NCBI RefSeq assembly: GCF_013607875.1
Contig: NZ_VDES01000002.1
Location: 1,184,297 to 1,248,296 of the forward strand
Source: Blastomonas ursincola
GTDB taxonomy: Bacteria; Pseudomonadota; Alphaproteobacteria; Sphingomonadales; Sphingomonadaceae
Direction: 5' to 3'
DNA length: 64,000 bases
The notes beneath the pieces are model-generated. The model was not told the origin of the DNA and made no database searches. It worked only from the letters and a program-made list of their open reading frames with translations. The translations under genes and the position numbers were made by a program. Below are positions 1 to 10,191 of this stretch, piece after piece. The first letter of the stretch is position 1, and each line of letters starts with the position of its first letter.

Positions 1-1294
1 CCCGCCTGGCATCGCCCCTTTGCGCTACGAGGAGGATTGGCGCCCCCTTTGCCGGAGCCTGCCGCAGTCTTCGGAAGCCGAATACAAGTGCCTCGGCGAT
101 CCTGACGGGCTGATGCTGAGCCTGGGGGGCGAACTGAGGCTCCGCACCGAACTGTCCAACGGTGCTTTGACCCGACCCGAACCGGATCGGCAGGCGCTGC
201 TGGTTCGGCAGCTTGTCCATGCCGACATTCGCCTTGACTCTTCGCTGCGTGTCTTTTTGCAGGGAGGCACGCTGCAGGCCATCGGTGAGCCCAAGCCCTT
301 TCCTGCGATCCAGCAAAATGATGGCGATCTAAGCCAGCTGTTTCTCGATTATCAGGTCCGGTCGAAATCGCAGGCCGCGATGGTTCGGCTGGGTCGACAG
401 GAAATGGCTTTCGGGTCGCAGCGCCTGATCGCGCTGCGCGATGGCCCGAACCAGCGACTGGCCTTTGATGGCGTCCGTATGCGGCTGGACGCAGGGCAGG
501 GAAGTGTCGATGCTTTTGTCACGTGGCCGGTGCAGGCACGGCCAGGACTGCTGGACGACACGAGTGGAGCCGAGGACCGGTTGGCGGGTGTCTATGTGAC
601 GCAGCAGATCGCGGGGCCCTTGAAGGCCGACCTTTATCTTCTCGAACGCAGGCAGAATGCCGACAGCCCTCTTGCCCCCCGGCCAGGAGGCTTCCGCCAA
701 TCCCTCGGGGCGCGGCTGTTCGGACGTCGATCGGGTTTCGATTGGGACGTCGAGGCGGTGATCCAGCGCGGCTTTGCAGGCGGTCAGCGCATTCGTGCGT
801 GGACGCTGGCAAGCGATGTCGGCTTCACCTTTGGCGCTACTGCCCTGGAACCGAGGATCAGCCTGAAGGTCGATCTGGCCAGCGGCGATCGCCGTCCCGG
901 CGACGGCATCAGTGGTACCTTTGACCCACTCTACCCGAAGCTGCCCTATTTCTCCGAAGCCAATCTAGTGGTTCCGGCCAATCTGGTCGACATCAATCCG
1001 GGCATATCGCTGCGGCCGCAGCCATCGTTGCTGCTGTCTGCCAACTGGGATTTCCTGTGGCGCCATCGGCTCGCCGACGCGATCTACACCGCCCCCCTTG
1101 CGGTTGTTCAGGGATCTTCAGGGCAGGGAAGCCGCTATATCGGCGATCAGAAGGTGCTGACCGCCGACTGGTCCGTGAATCGGCATCTGCGGCTATATGG
1201 CCAGGCCGTCAGCTTCAGGCCCGGGCAAACACTGCGACAGCTGGGTGGCCGATCCATCGAGTTTCTAGTTGTGTCCGCATCCCTTCGCTTTTGA
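1..1294 (+). CDS. Alginate-export-family outer-membrane porin (5' partial)
   Basis: The frame is open from the first bases of the window, so the true start lies upstream. The first possible in-window start (TTG at 20) falls inside conserved sequence and is not believed. About 430 residues remain, reading like the alginate export / AlgE-type beta-barrel family: an opening LRYEEDW, alternating aromatic and polar strands, a LGRQEMAFGSQR segment, and a final strand ending in Phe (SASLRF), the usual outer-membrane signature. It probably forms a substrate-specific outer-membrane channel; the substrate cannot be told from sequence. It converges on the NmrA-like gene only 15 bp away. Family assignment is from sequence feel rather than alignment. 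Confidence 0.75.
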   Translation, partial: PPGIAPLRYEEDWRPLCRSLPQSSEAEYKCLGDPDGLMLSLGGELRLRTELSNGALTRPEPDRQALLVRQLVHADIRLDSSLRVFLQGGTLQAIGEPKPFPAIQQNDGDLSQLFLDYQVRSKSQAAMVRLGRQEMAFGSQRLIALRDGPNQRLAFDGVRMRLDAGQGSVDAFVTWPVQARPGLLDDTSGAEDRLAGVYVTQQIAGPLKADLYLLERRQNADSPLAPRPGGFRQSLGARLFGRRSGFDWDVEAVIQRGFAGGQRIRAWTLASDVGFTFGATALEPRISLKVDLASGDRRPGDGISGTFDPLYPKLPYFSEANLVVPANLVDINPGISLRPQPSLLLSANWDFLWRHRLADAIYTAPLAVVQGSSGQGSRYIGDQKVLTADWSVNRHLRLYGQAVSFRPGQTLRQLGGRSIEFLVVSASLRF

Positions 1295-1309
1295 ATGGGC
1301 TGCCCCACT

Positions 1310-2194
1310 TTATCGGGTGTCCTGCCGCAAAACTGCCTCCAAGCTCGTCCATGTCATGGACGGATATCGTTCATTGTCGAGCGGCGTGGCGAGAAGCCCT
1401 TCGCCGGCAAGCAGGTTCCTGAGATACTGCATCCCCTGCCAGGCAGGATAGAGATCGTCGGGCGTGCCTGGCGCAAACAGCCTGGCCAGCCGAATGGTAA
1501 GGCCTAGGGTTCCCAAAGTTCCGACGGGAAGTATGCCGTAAGATCGGCCGCGCACCCGGCTGGTCGCCGCAGCGATGTCGCGCACGGTGACACGCGCTCC
1601 GGAAATCCGCAGCCAGCGGGGCGTATCGGGGTCCATCGCCGCATGTGCCGTGAACCGGGCCGTGTCGGCAATGGTCGTGAAGTCCATTGGCTGGTCGGCA
1701 CTGCCCCAATAGATTACGCGGCGAATGCTGTGCTGGACGATCGGGATCGTGCCTGTCAGCATGTCCATGAAGGCGCCGTTCAGCACGGATGTCAGACGCA
1801 GACCGGAACTTTCCGCGCGCTGCAGGAAGGCGCTGCGAAGATTAAGATTTCGGTTGCTGCCCTGTGGCACCTGCCGGAAGTCGATGGCATAATCCGATGG
1901 AATGAAGCGGGGTACGCCCGCCTTCACCGCCGCATCGAGCAAGCGACCCTGCGCGCCGAGAATGACCGGTTCCAGGCCGCTGAGCGCGGATACCACGCAA
2001 TGAACTCCGTTCAGCGCGCGCGCGATCGAATCTACGTCATCGAAGTCGGCGTATCTCACTTGCGAGGCCATGCCCTCGAGATGCCTTGCCGAAGATTCTG
2101 TGCGCACCAGGGCAGCAACCGGTGCGCCGAGGCCAGCAAGTTCCCGAACGATACGCCCACCCAAATCCCCGGTCGCTCCGGCAACTATTATCAT
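1310..2194 (-). CDS. NmrA-like NAD(P)-binding protein
   Basis: A 294-residue Rossmann protein beginning with the dinucleotide-binding motif GATGDLGGRI at residues 6-15, as in NmrA-type atypical short-chain dehydrogenases that sense or use NAD(P). The canonical SDR YxxxK pair is not obvious, which fits NmrA-like proteins better than classical SDRs. An AGGGAG ribosome site lies 7 nt before the ATG. It is the third gene in a minus-strand run after an isochorismatase-like hydrolase and a pirin, about 100 bp downstream of the latter, so co-transcription is plausible. Substrate unknown. Confidence 0.75.
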   Translation of the reverse strand: MIIVAGATGDLGGRIVRELAGLGAPVAALVRTESSARHLEGMASQVRYADFDDVDSIARALNGVHCVVSALSGLEPVILGAQGRLLDAAVKAGVPRFIPSDYAIDFRQVPQGSNRNLNLRSAFLQRAESSGLRLTSVLNGAFMDMLTGTIPIVQHSIRRVIYWGSADQPMDFTTIADTARFTAHAAMDPDTPRWLRISGARVTVRDIAAATSRVRGRSYGILPVGTLGTLGLTIRLARLFAPGTPDDLYPAWQGMQYLRNLLAGEGLLATPLDNERYPSMTWTSLEAVLRQDTR

Positions 2195-2298
2195 GAATGC
2201 AACTCCCTCAGATATTGATCAGGCATGGCCGCTCTGCTTGTAAAGGCATCGCGAAATCGATGGCTGGTGCCAGCTACGCACGAGCGCGCCTGCTGGCT

Positions 2299-3216
2299 TC
2301 ATTTGGCGCACAGTCCTCTGCGGTAAGGCTGCAGCGAGCCCATCAGGCCCGTCCTGTATCGCACCAGTGCGCGATAGGCGTCTTCCTCGCTGGCCATGCA
2401 GAGCGGACCAACCCAATGGACTGGTTCCCTGATCGGCGTACCGCAAAAGAGCACCAGCCGAGCGCCATTGCCCGTTGCTGCCAGATAGAGCGAGCCATCA
2501 CCATTGGGCAGCACAACTTCGCCCGCATCGGCCGTTGCTGTGGCGGCCATGAGCTCACCCTGATGCACGACAGCCAGATTGGCCGGCTGATCATGGCTAT
2601 ACCAGTCGAACCGGGCAAAGGGGGCAAGCCATATGTCCAGCAAGGTTACCGGGCTGGTGGTTGCGATGGGGCTGATCCGGTCCCGAAAGCCACCTGCCAG
2701 CACTCGGATCCAGCTGCCATCGGAACCGCAAATGATCGGGATGTCACCGGGTTCCAGATGATGCACCACAGGCTTGTCGTGTTTGCGCTGCATGGGGTGG
2801 TTCAGAAAGATCTGAAGTCCCTCGACTGGCTGGTCGGTTGCGGGGATTTCCTCATGGAGAATGCCTGACCCTGCGGAAGTCCAGTGCAATCCACCGGGCG
2901 TGATCTTGTGTCTGCCGCCAGCGCTGTCCCGGTTGCGCATAACGCCAGCAGATTCCGGCATCACATAGGTGATCGCGGAAAAGCCGGCGTGGGGATGGGG
3001 CGGGAAAGTCGGCCGACTCATCCAGAACCGGTCGATGGCCAGCCAGGGATCGATTGACGTGCCCAGAACGGCTCCGTCGAGATGCTGCACCCTGAAGCCC
3101 GGCCCGCGACTGGTGAACAATGGGCGCACGACGCGAGAAATCGGCTCAGGCTTGTCATCGCTGGAACTGGCACTGCCCCGGGCCCAGGCACCGGGATAGT
3201 CGAGACTATCCCGCAT
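2299..3216 (-). CDS. Pirin family protein
   Basis: A 305-residue bicupin. The N-terminal cupin carries the pirin metal-site pattern FPPHPHAGF and, about 45 residues on, GSGILHEEIP, which supply the His-His-His-Glu iron ligands. Pirins act as redox-dependent cofactors or as quercetin 2,3-dioxygenases. The first 11 bases overlap the end of the upstream isochorismatase-like gene, so the two are translationally coupled. Which pirin activity applies cannot be decided from sequence. Confidence 0.85.
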   Translation of the reverse strand: MRDSLDYPGAWARGSASSSDDKPEPISRVVRPLFTSRGPGFRVQHLDGAVLGTSIDPWLAIDRFWMSRPTFPPHPHAGFSAITYVMPESAGVMRNRDSAGGRHKITPGGLHWTSAGSGILHEEIPATDQPVEGLQIFLNHPMQRKHDKPVVHHLEPGDIPIICGSDGSWIRVLAGGFRDRISPIATTSPVTLLDIWLAPFARFDWYSHDQPANLAVVHQGELMAATATADAGEVVLPNGDGSLYLAATGNGARLVLFCGTPIREPVHWVGPLCMASEEDAYRALVRYRTGLMGSLQPYRRGLCAK

Positions 3217-3805
3217 GGCTGACCGGAGGAAGTACGGACGTGAAAAGCAGTTCGATCAGTTGGGACCCTTCTGTCGATGACCAATCCTGTGCCAGTTCGG
3301 CAATCATTGTGTTGGTCGCCGTCAGCACCACGCCGGCATCCTGCATGCGTCGCCGCGACATGTCCTCGCTCAGCTCGAACGGAGAACCCGATGCATCCAT
3401 CACGGCCTGCACGCGATAACCTTGTTCGACCGCGCTGATGGACGGGAAGACGAGGCAGACATCGGTGGTGATACCGGCCATGATCAGGTCCTTGCGTCCT
3501 GTTGCCTCAACCGCAGCCACGAATTGTGCATCCGTCCAAGCGTTGACAATGCCTGCGCGCCTGACACGTGCTTCGAAAGCATCCGGCAGGATTTCGGCCA
3601 GCTCTGGCATCAGCGGACCCTGGATACGTTCTTCCTGACTTGAGGTCAGAATGACCGGCATTTGCAGGATCTTTGCGGCGCGGGCGAGCGCAAGCGTCAT
3701 CGTCCGAACCTGCTCCAGCGGCAAGTTCTTCACCAGCTGCATCGTGCCGACCTGGTGATCGATCAGCAGGAGGGCGGAACTATTCGGGCGGAAGGGGTGT
3801 GTCAT
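3206..3805 (-). CDS. Isochorismatase-family cysteine hydrolase (YcaC type)
   Basis: A 199-residue hydrolase of the isochorismatase-like superfamily. The expected catalytic Asp is D16 in LLLIDHQVG and the nucleophile C117 in GITTDVC. The segment RAGIVNAWTD resembles the YcaC subgroup, whose physiological substrate is not settled. An AGGAAAG ribosome site precedes the ATG. It is the first gene of a probable minus-strand operon with pirin and an NmrA-like protein, a combination suggestive of quinone or aromatic redox metabolism (inference). Confidence 0.85.
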   Translation of the reverse strand: MTHPFRPNSSALLLIDHQVGTMQLVKNLPLEQVRTMTLALARAAKILQMPVILTSSQEERIQGPLMPELAEILPDAFEARVRRAGIVNAWTDAQFVAAVEATGRKDLIMAGITTDVCLVFPSISAVEQGYRVQAVMDASGSPFELSEDMSRRRMQDAGVVLTATNTMIAELAQDWSSTEGSQLIELLFTSVLPPVSHAG

Positions 3806-3956
3806 GATCGTCTTTCCTGGCTTGGAAACAGCTCAGTTTGTGATGCCGGAAATCCTCTGTTCCCGCGTTGCCGATCCTGCCGGTAACGCTTCGATCTTGC
3901 GCCCAAATCTTGCGTCGAGGTTCTGTTGCACCTTTGCCACCGCAAGGCGTCGATGC

Positions 3957-5429
3957 TCACTGGGACGGGTGCTTGCTGCGTGCGTCGATTTCGACCACCT
4001 GCGGCGCTTGCTCCCATCCGCCACCCAGCGCGCGAAAGACCCCGACAGATGCCTCGGCCTTGGCCGCTTTCGCCAGCGCCAGCGCCTGTCTGGCCTGCAG
4101 AAGATCTGCTTCCGCTCCCAGCAGCTGGAGCGCATTGTCCTTGCCGCTGCTGAACCGAATGCGGGTGAGGTACGCGGACTGCGCTGCGGCTCTCTCTGCC
4201 TCGGCCAGCGTCAGGCTCCGCTCGGTCGTTGCCTTCAGCCGCGCGAGGGCCTGTTCTGTTTCCTGGAGCGCAGTGAGGACCGCACCATCGAATGCGGCAA
4301 GGCGAGCATCTGCCTGCGCCGATGCTGCCGTCACCCGTGCACGGGCAGCGCCGTCGACCGGAATCGACCATGATATCAGGGGGCCAAGCGAAAAGCCGAT
4401 ATTGGCAGAACGTCCAAGATCATTGGGATCGATTCCGCTTGTGGCCAGGGACCCCGCTAGGCGGATCGAGGGGTAGAGGGCTGCGGTTGCAACACCGATC
4501 CGGGCGGTATCTGATGCTAGACGTGCTTCGGCAGCCCGCACATCTGGGCGTCGCGCGATCAGGCCGGCGCCATCGCCCACCGGGATCGCCGATCTTGGCT
4601 CCGGCGGAACCTCGCATTTCCCGACCTCGGCTAGATCCTCGCCTGGTTCTCCCCCGATCAGAGTCCGCAGTGCATGGATTGCTGCTCGGTTCTCGGCATC
4701 CAGCGCCGGAAGCGCAGCTTCAGCCTGGGCCAAAAGTCCTTCTGCGGCATGGATATCGCGGGCCGCTACTCGGCCCAGGGTGTGAAGCCGCCGCACCAGC
4801 GCGAGTGTCCTTTCCTGATTGGACACGGCGTCGCGCGCGACATTGAGCTGCAGGCGATTGGAGCAGGCCAGGACATAGTTTCGGGCAACCTCTGCCGCTA
4901 CGCTGACCCGAACAGAGTCCAGTTCCGCCGCTGCCGCCAGCGCATCGGCCCTTGAAGCCTCGACGGATCGACGGACGCCGCCGAAAAGGTCCAGTTCATA
5001 GGCGGCGTCCGATGCAAGCTCGTAAAGCTCGAATTCCGGCGGTTGTGCCGGTGCAAAGCCCAGTCCGGCATTGGCCCCGGTGCCTACCCGGTTGGTGTTT
5101 GCAGCGCCACGGGCCGTCAGGGCCGGAAACTGCCCAGCTCGCGCTTCGCGGACCAGCGCACGGGCGCGCCGCAAATTGGCACTGGCTTGGCGAACATCGG
5201 TATTGTGCTGCAGCGCCCGCACAATCAGCCCATCGAGAACGGGGTCCTCGAACAGTCGCCACCATTGATCGGGCAGAGAGGCTTTGGCAAACTCGGGAGT
5301 GCCCGCCTCGCCAAATTCCTGCTTTGCGGCCTGCGGGACGAGAGGGCGGCTGAAGTCGGGGCCGACGACGCAGGCCGATAGGCTTGCAGACAGGAGCACA
5401 GCGAGCGCAAGACGTCCGGACTGCATCAT
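3957..5429 (-). CDS. RND efflux outer-membrane channel lipoprotein (NodT family)
   Basis: A 490-residue TolC-like outer-membrane factor. The start was set at the ATG pair at 5429, which overlaps the stop of the permease gene as ATGA. An upstream in-frame extension exists but lies inside the permease. The N-terminus is a lipoprotein signal ending in LSAC. The NodT signature is present: QWWRLFEDPVLD near the start and two helical repeats with long Ala/Leu-rich heptads. It forms the outer-membrane exit duct for the adjacent RND pump. Last gene of a three-gene operon (adaptor, permease, channel). Confidence 0.93.
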   Translation of the reverse strand: MMQSGRLALAVLLSASLSACVVGPDFSRPLVPQAAKQEFGEAGTPEFAKASLPDQWWRLFEDPVLDGLIVRALQHNTDVRQASANLRRARALVREARAGQFPALTARGAANTNRVGTGANAGLGFAPAQPPEFELYELASDAAYELDLFGGVRRSVEASRADALAAAAELDSVRVSVAAEVARNYVLACSNRLQLNVARDAVSNQERTLALVRRLHTLGRVAARDIHAAEGLLAQAEAALPALDAENRAAIHALRTLIGGEPGEDLAEVGKCEVPPEPRSAIPVGDGAGLIARRPDVRAAEARLASDTARIGVATAALYPSIRLAGSLATSGIDPNDLGRSANIGFSLGPLISWSIPVDGAARARVTAASAQADARLAAFDGAVLTALQETEQALARLKATTERSLTLAEAERAAAQSAYLTRIRFSSGKDNALQLLGAEADLLQARQALALAKAAKAEASVGVFRALGGGWEQAPQVVEIDARSKHPSQ

Positions 5430-8400
5430 CCTTCTCCGGCAGGGGTGGCGGTTCCCGTCCTCGTCTCGGAAGGAGGTGCTGTTCGCGATCCGCGCAGGGT
5501 CGCAAGCCGTTGTTCGAGCATCCTTACCAGCACATAGAAGGAGGGCGTGAACATCAGTCCGAACACGGTGACGCCGATCATGCCGAAGAACACCGCAATG
5601 CCAAGAGCCTGGCGCATTTCGGCGCCTGGTCCGGTGGAAATGACCAATGGAAGCACGCCCAGGATGAAGGCCATCGATGTCATGAGGATCGGGCGTAACC
5701 GCTGTGCTGCCGCGTGTTGCGCGGCCGCTTTCGGTGCCATGCCATTTTCCTCGTTCAGCTTCGCAAATTCGACGATCAGAATGGCATTTTTCGCCGCCAG
5801 GCCGATCAGCACCACCAGACCGATCTGGGTCAGGATGTTGTTGTCCCGGCCCATGATGTTCACGCCGACAATGGCGGCCAGCAGACACATCGGCACGATC
5901 AGGATCACGGCCAGGGGCAGCGCCAGGCTTTCATACTGCGCGGCAAGCAACAGGAACACGAACAGGACACCCAGCGCAAAAATCAGCGATCCGGTATTGC
6001 TGGCGGCGCGTTGCTGATAGGCCAGTTCTGTCCATTCGTAATCGAAACCCTGAGGCAGGATTCTGGCCGCAAGCCTTTCCATGGTGTCGAGCGACTGGCC
6101 TGTCGAGTATCCTGGCATCGTGTCACCCTGCAATTCTGCGGCACGATAGAGATTGTATCGGACTACGCGATAGGCGCCGGAGTCGTCGCGCAGGTTCATC
6201 ACGGCATCGAGCGGGACCATGTCCCCGGTCGCTGATCGGGTCCGCAACCGGCCTATGTCGGAAAGGTCGTCACGATAGGGGGCATCGGCCTGGGCCGTGA
6301 CCCTGAAGGTTCGGCCCAGATAGTTGAAATCGTTGATGTAGCGTGAACCAAGATAGGTGCCCAGAGTAGAGAAGATATTCTCAACTGGCACCCCCAGTTG
6401 CTCTGCCCTGGCGCGGTCAATATCGGCGAGCAGCTGCGGTGTCCGCGTGTTGAATGTCGTGAATGCGCCCATGATGCCTTCGGCCTGATTGGCCGCGCCC
6501 ATCATCGCGAAGGCTGCACCCTCCAGAGCCTTTAGACCGGCGCCGCCCCTATCCTCGATAACCATCTTGAACCCGCCGCCGGTGCCCAATCCGGACACGG
6601 GAGGCGGTGGAATGATCAGCAGGTTCGCAGCGGTAATTCCAACCAGTGCACCGCGCAGTTCATTGGCAACAATGTCGGCATGGGGCCGCGTGCCCGCCTC
6701 CTTCAGGGTGATGAAGATTGCAGCCGCATTGGGCGCGTTCGTGAAGGTCGCTCCGTCAAACCCGGCAAAGGCTACGGTGTTGCTGACCGACGGATTGCGA
6801 AGAGCAATGGCCTGAGCCTGTTCGACCACGCTGGTCGTGCGTTGCAGCGATGCGCCCGGCGGCATCTGGACCACGCCGATGACATAGCCCTGGTCCTGGG
6901 CAGGAATGAAGCCGGATGGCGTTTCGGCAAAGCGCCAGCCCGTGGCAAGCAGCAGGCACAGATAGGCTATCCCCATGAAGGTCAGGCTGCGCAGCGTTCT
7001 GGCTGTCAGTCTGCCGTAGCGATCCGACAGACGCGCGAAGCCGGTGTTAAACCCTTTGGCGAATTGAGCGGGCCAGCCGCGCCAGCCGGCGGCCGGCGGG
7101 GCATGGCCATGCTCGCGTGGTCGCAACAGCAGCGCTGCAAGTGCAGGTGACAGGGTCAGCGATACAAAGGCCGAGACAGCCGTCGCGCTGGCAATCGTCA
7201 TTGCGAACTGCTGATAGAACTGGCCGGAAATGCCAGGGATGAAGGCTGTGGGGATGAACACGCCGCAGAGGACGAGTGCAATGGCGACGAGTGCACCCGA
7301 TACTTCGTCCATTGTCGCATGGGCGGCTGCTAGCGGCGAGAGATGCTTTTCTTCCATCAGCCGTTCGACATTCTCGACGACAACGATCGCGTCATCGACC
7401 ACAATGCCGATTGCCAGGACAAGCCCGAACAGCGACAGGCTGTTGAGGGAAAGGCCCAGCCCCGCCAGTGCGGCAAGCGCCCCTGCAAGTGCGATAGGGA
7501 TGGCGACGATGGGGATGATCGCCGCGCGCCAGCTTTGCAGAAAAAGCAGTACCACCAGCGCCACCAGGACGATGGCCTCGATCAGCGTGTCCTCTACGGC
7601 GGCGATCGACGCTTCGACATAGCTGGTCGGATTATAGGGAATGGAATAGTCCATCCCCGGAGGAAAATCGCCGGCCGCCCTTGCGAGTTCGGTCTTGACA
7701 GCCTCGGCCACACTCAGCGCATTCGACCCCGGAAGCTGCGAAATGGCCAGCGCCACGGTCGGCCTCCCATTTGAAAACGCATTGATGCTGTAGTCCTGCG
7801 CGCCCAGCTCGACCCTTGCGATGTCGCTCAGCCGGGTCAGTGCTAAACCTTCGCGCTTCACGATGATGTTGCCGAACTCTTCCGGTGTCGAAAGCCGGCC
7901 CTGCGTCTGGATGCCCAGCTGGAATGCCGTGCCTGCGCTGTTGAAAGGCGCCTGGCCGATCGACCCTGCAGAAACCTGGGCATTTTGGGCTCGAATAGCG
8001 GCAACGACCTCATCGACGGTCAGGCTCCGGCTGGCGGCCAGCTCGGGATCGATCCAGACGCGCATGTTATAGTCCCGGCCGCCGATCAGCCGTGCCGAGC
8101 CTACGCCTTCGATGCGCGAAATCCGGTCGATCAACTGCAGTGTGGCATAGTTGGAGATGTAAGGCTGCGGCAATGAACCATCAGGGGAGAAGAAATTGGC
8201 AACAAGTAGCAGGTCGGGAGAGTTCTTGCGCACGGTCACACCGATCTGGCGCACTTCTTCTGGCAGGCGCGGCTCGGCGGAACTGACCCGGTTCTGAACC
8301 AGAACCTGGGCCTGATCGACATCGGTCCCCTGCTGGAAGGTGATGGTGATCGCCAGGTTGCCGTCCCCCGTCGAGGAGGAGGAGATATAAAGCATGTCCT

Positions 8401-8623
8401 CTACGCCGTTTATTGCCTCCTCAAGCGGTGCTGCGACAACATCGGCAATTGTTTCGGCAGAGGCGCCCGGGAAGCTGGCCGACACGACAACAGTGGGGGG
8501 CGCGATCTGGGGATACTGGGCTACCGGCAGGGTAGGATAGGCAATGACGCCGAAAATGGTGATGAAGATCGAGAGGACCGCAGCGAATATGGGGCGGTCT
8601 ATGCAGAAATGGGCCAGCCGCAT
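5426..8623 (-). CDS. RND multidrug efflux permease (HAE1 / AcrB-MexF type)
   Basis: A 1065-residue inner-membrane proton/drug antiporter of full family length. It opens with FCIDRPIFA. TM4 carries the proton-relay pair in GIVVDDAIVVVENVERLM, and the C-terminal half has GLAAKNAILIVEFAK. The two periplasmic loops are each about 300 residues. The three-base gap to the adaptor and the 4-bp overlap with the channel show one transcriptional unit. Substrate range is unknown; the sequence resembles MexF-like pumps that often export phenicols, quinolones or solvents (family knowledge, not demonstrated). No dedicated regulator lies directly beside the operon. Confidence 0.95.
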   Translation of the reverse strand: MRLAHFCIDRPIFAAVLSIFITIFGVIAYPTLPVAQYPQIAPPTVVVSASFPGASAETIADVVAAPLEEAINGVEDMLYISSSSTGDGNLAITITFQQGTDVDQAQVLVQNRVSSAEPRLPEEVRQIGVTVRKNSPDLLLVANFFSPDGSLPQPYISNYATLQLIDRISRIEGVGSARLIGGRDYNMRVWIDPELAASRSLTVDEVVAAIRAQNAQVSAGSIGQAPFNSAGTAFQLGIQTQGRLSTPEEFGNIIVKREGLALTRLSDIARVELGAQDYSINAFSNGRPTVALAISQLPGSNALSVAEAVKTELARAAGDFPPGMDYSIPYNPTSYVEASIAAVEDTLIEAIVLVALVVLLFLQSWRAAIIPIVAIPIALAGALAALAGLGLSLNSLSLFGLVLAIGIVVDDAIVVVENVERLMEEKHLSPLAAAHATMDEVSGALVAIALVLCGVFIPTAFIPGISGQFYQQFAMTIASATAVSAFVSLTLSPALAALLLRPREHGHAPPAAGWRGWPAQFAKGFNTGFARLSDRYGRLTARTLRSLTFMGIAYLCLLLATGWRFAETPSGFIPAQDQGYVIGVVQMPPGASLQRTTSVVEQAQAIALRNPSVSNTVAFAGFDGATFTNAPNAAAIFITLKEAGTRPHADIVANELRGALVGITAANLLIIPPPPVSGLGTGGGFKMVIEDRGGAGLKALEGAAFAMMGAANQAEGIMGAFTTFNTRTPQLLADIDRARAEQLGVPVENIFSTLGTYLGSRYINDFNYLGRTFRVTAQADAPYRDDLSDIGRLRTRSATGDMVPLDAVMNLRDDSGAYRVVRYNLYRAAELQGDTMPGYSTGQSLDTMERLAARILPQGFDYEWTELAYQQRAASNTGSLIFALGVLFVFLLLAAQYESLALPLAVILIVPMCLLAAIVGVNIMGRDNNILTQIGLVVLIGLAAKNAILIVEFAKLNEENGMAPKAAAQHAAAQRLRPILMTSMAFILGVLPLVISTGPGAEMRQALGIAVFFGMIGVTVFGLMFTPSFYVLVRMLEQRLATLRGSRTAPPSETRTGTATPAGEG

Positions 8624-8626
8624 CGT

Positions 8627-9907
8627 TCAGCGCGCCGTTGCTTGCGCTGGCGCAGGCGCCGCGAGGGGCTGGGCAATCGGCGCGTCGTTCTTCGCGCGAG
8701 GACGAATCCTGCCTTGTCTGGGGCTGATGAGTGTGCCGGGCTGCAGCCGCGCCAGTCCGTCAATCACCAGCTTCTCTGTCGGCGCCAGCCCCTCGCGAAT
8801 GACGCGCAGGCCTTCGACCATGGGGCCGGTCACGACAGGGCGCGGCACGACTTCGTTCTTGCCATTGAGAACATAGACGAGCTTTCTTGTCTGATCGGTC
8901 AATATGGCTTCGTCAGGCACCAGCATTGCCTTGTAGCTGCCAGAACCAAGAAGCCTCGCCCGACCGAACATGCCGGGCACCAGGAATCCGTCCGGATTGG
9001 CGACCACGGCATAAGCCTGGATCGTGCCGGTATTGGGGTTGATGCCGTTGTCGATGAACCGCATGCTGCCGCGCCAGCCATAGCGGTTTTCATCGGCCAG
9101 CTGGATTTCCACGGGATTGGGCGCGAAGCGCGAGCTCCGCCGCTGGCCCTGTGCGTCCTGGCGCATGTACTTGAGGTAAAACGCTTCCGCGCCGTCAAAG
9201 CTGAAGCGGATGGGGTCAAGCCGAACTATGCGGGTCAACTCGGTCTGACCGGCTGTCACGAAATCACCGACATCGACCCTGCGGCTGGAGACAAGCCCCG
9301 AAATCGGGGCCCGAACCTCCGTGAGTGACAGATCCAGGCTTGCCGTTCGCTGGCGTGCCTGAGCTGCGGCCAGCCCCGCCCGGGCGGTCCGCAGAGCGGC
9401 AGTGATCGTGTCACTCTCTTCACGGCTGATCGCATCGCTGTCGACCAGTGCAGTTGCCCTGTTTGCCTGCAGCGTTGCATTGACAAGCGTTGCGCGGGCA
9501 CTCGCGACACTCGCTTCGGCCTCCGACAGGGCTGCGCGAAACGGGCGCTGATCCACGACGAACAGGAGATCGCCCCGGTTCACACGGCGGCCGTCCTGAA
9601 ATGCGATGCGGGTGATCGGGCCGGAAACCCGGGGAATGAGTTGCACATCCTCTTCGGCCACGAACCGACCGATATACTCGTCCCAGTCAACGACGACGCG
9701 CTGGAGGGCCGTGGCCACGGTTGCAGATGGCGGTGGCGGGGGAGGAGGTGGCTCGCTGCTGCATGCTGGTAACAGCAGCGTCGAAAGCAAAATCAGCGTT
9801 GAGGCGAAATGCACCAGGCCGTGTTGGCCGCCTGGTCTGGCTGCTTTTGCAATGCACCAGCTTCCCGGTCTTGGCGAGCGAGTGCCTTGGTCCGTGATGG
9901 CTGACAA
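8627..9907 (-). CDS. RND efflux periplasmic adaptor (MFP) lipoprotein
   Basis: A membrane-fusion protein of 426 residues if translated from the TTG at 9907. That start has a strong AGGGGAG site 8 nt upstream, which is why it was preferred over an internal GTG at 9814. A hydrophobic segment ends in the lipobox LPAC, followed by an unusual run of eight prolines that may span the lipid-to-barrel gap. Barrel-sandwich and alpha-hairpin regions follow (EVRAPISGLVSSR, GDFVTAGQTELTRI). First gene of the adaptor-permease-channel operon. The residual doubt concerns only the start. Confidence 0.9.
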   Translation of the reverse strand: MSAITDQGTRSPRPGSWCIAKAARPGGQHGLVHFASTLILLSTLLLPACSSEPPPPPPPPSATVATALQRVVVDWDEYIGRFVAEEDVQLIPRVSGPITRIAFQDGRRVNRGDLLFVVDQRPFRAALSEAEASVASARATLVNATLQANRATALVDSDAISREESDTITAALRTARAGLAAAQARQRTASLDLSLTEVRAPISGLVSSRRVDVGDFVTAGQTELTRIVRLDPIRFSFDGAEAFYLKYMRQDAQGQRRSSRFAPNPVEIQLADENRYGWRGSMRFIDNGINPNTGTIQAYAVVANPDGFLVPGMFGRARLLGSGSYKAMLVPDEAILTDQTRKLVYVLNGKNEVVPRPVVTGPMVEGLRVIREGLAPTEKLVIDGLARLQPGTLISPRQGRIRPRAKNDAPIAQPLAAPAPAQATAR

Positions 9908-10191
9908 TCCGGCTACTCCCCTGGACGCTGGCTTCAGGGAATGCTGAAACCCTCTCGTCGAGCCGCGAGGACGGCCGGACTATCGTCGCCCAGTTGGGAA
10001 AGGCCTGCGTTCCCCATCTTGCCACCACGAAACCGATTTTGCGGGAAAAGGGCAGGGAGCGTGAGGATGTTTGTCGCGCATGCAGCTTTCAATGCCACAT
10101 GCTCGCCCGGCTGCAAGGGGGGCAGAGCTTGTGCCTTCAGGTCGCGGGTGCAGCGCGCGATGGAAAAGCGCCGCACCCGGAGACCTCATGA

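Noticed and set aside
3957-9907. Possibility that the two RND operons are a recent duplication
   Set aside because: The adaptor, permease and channel proteins of the two operons differ throughout, so they are distinct systems.
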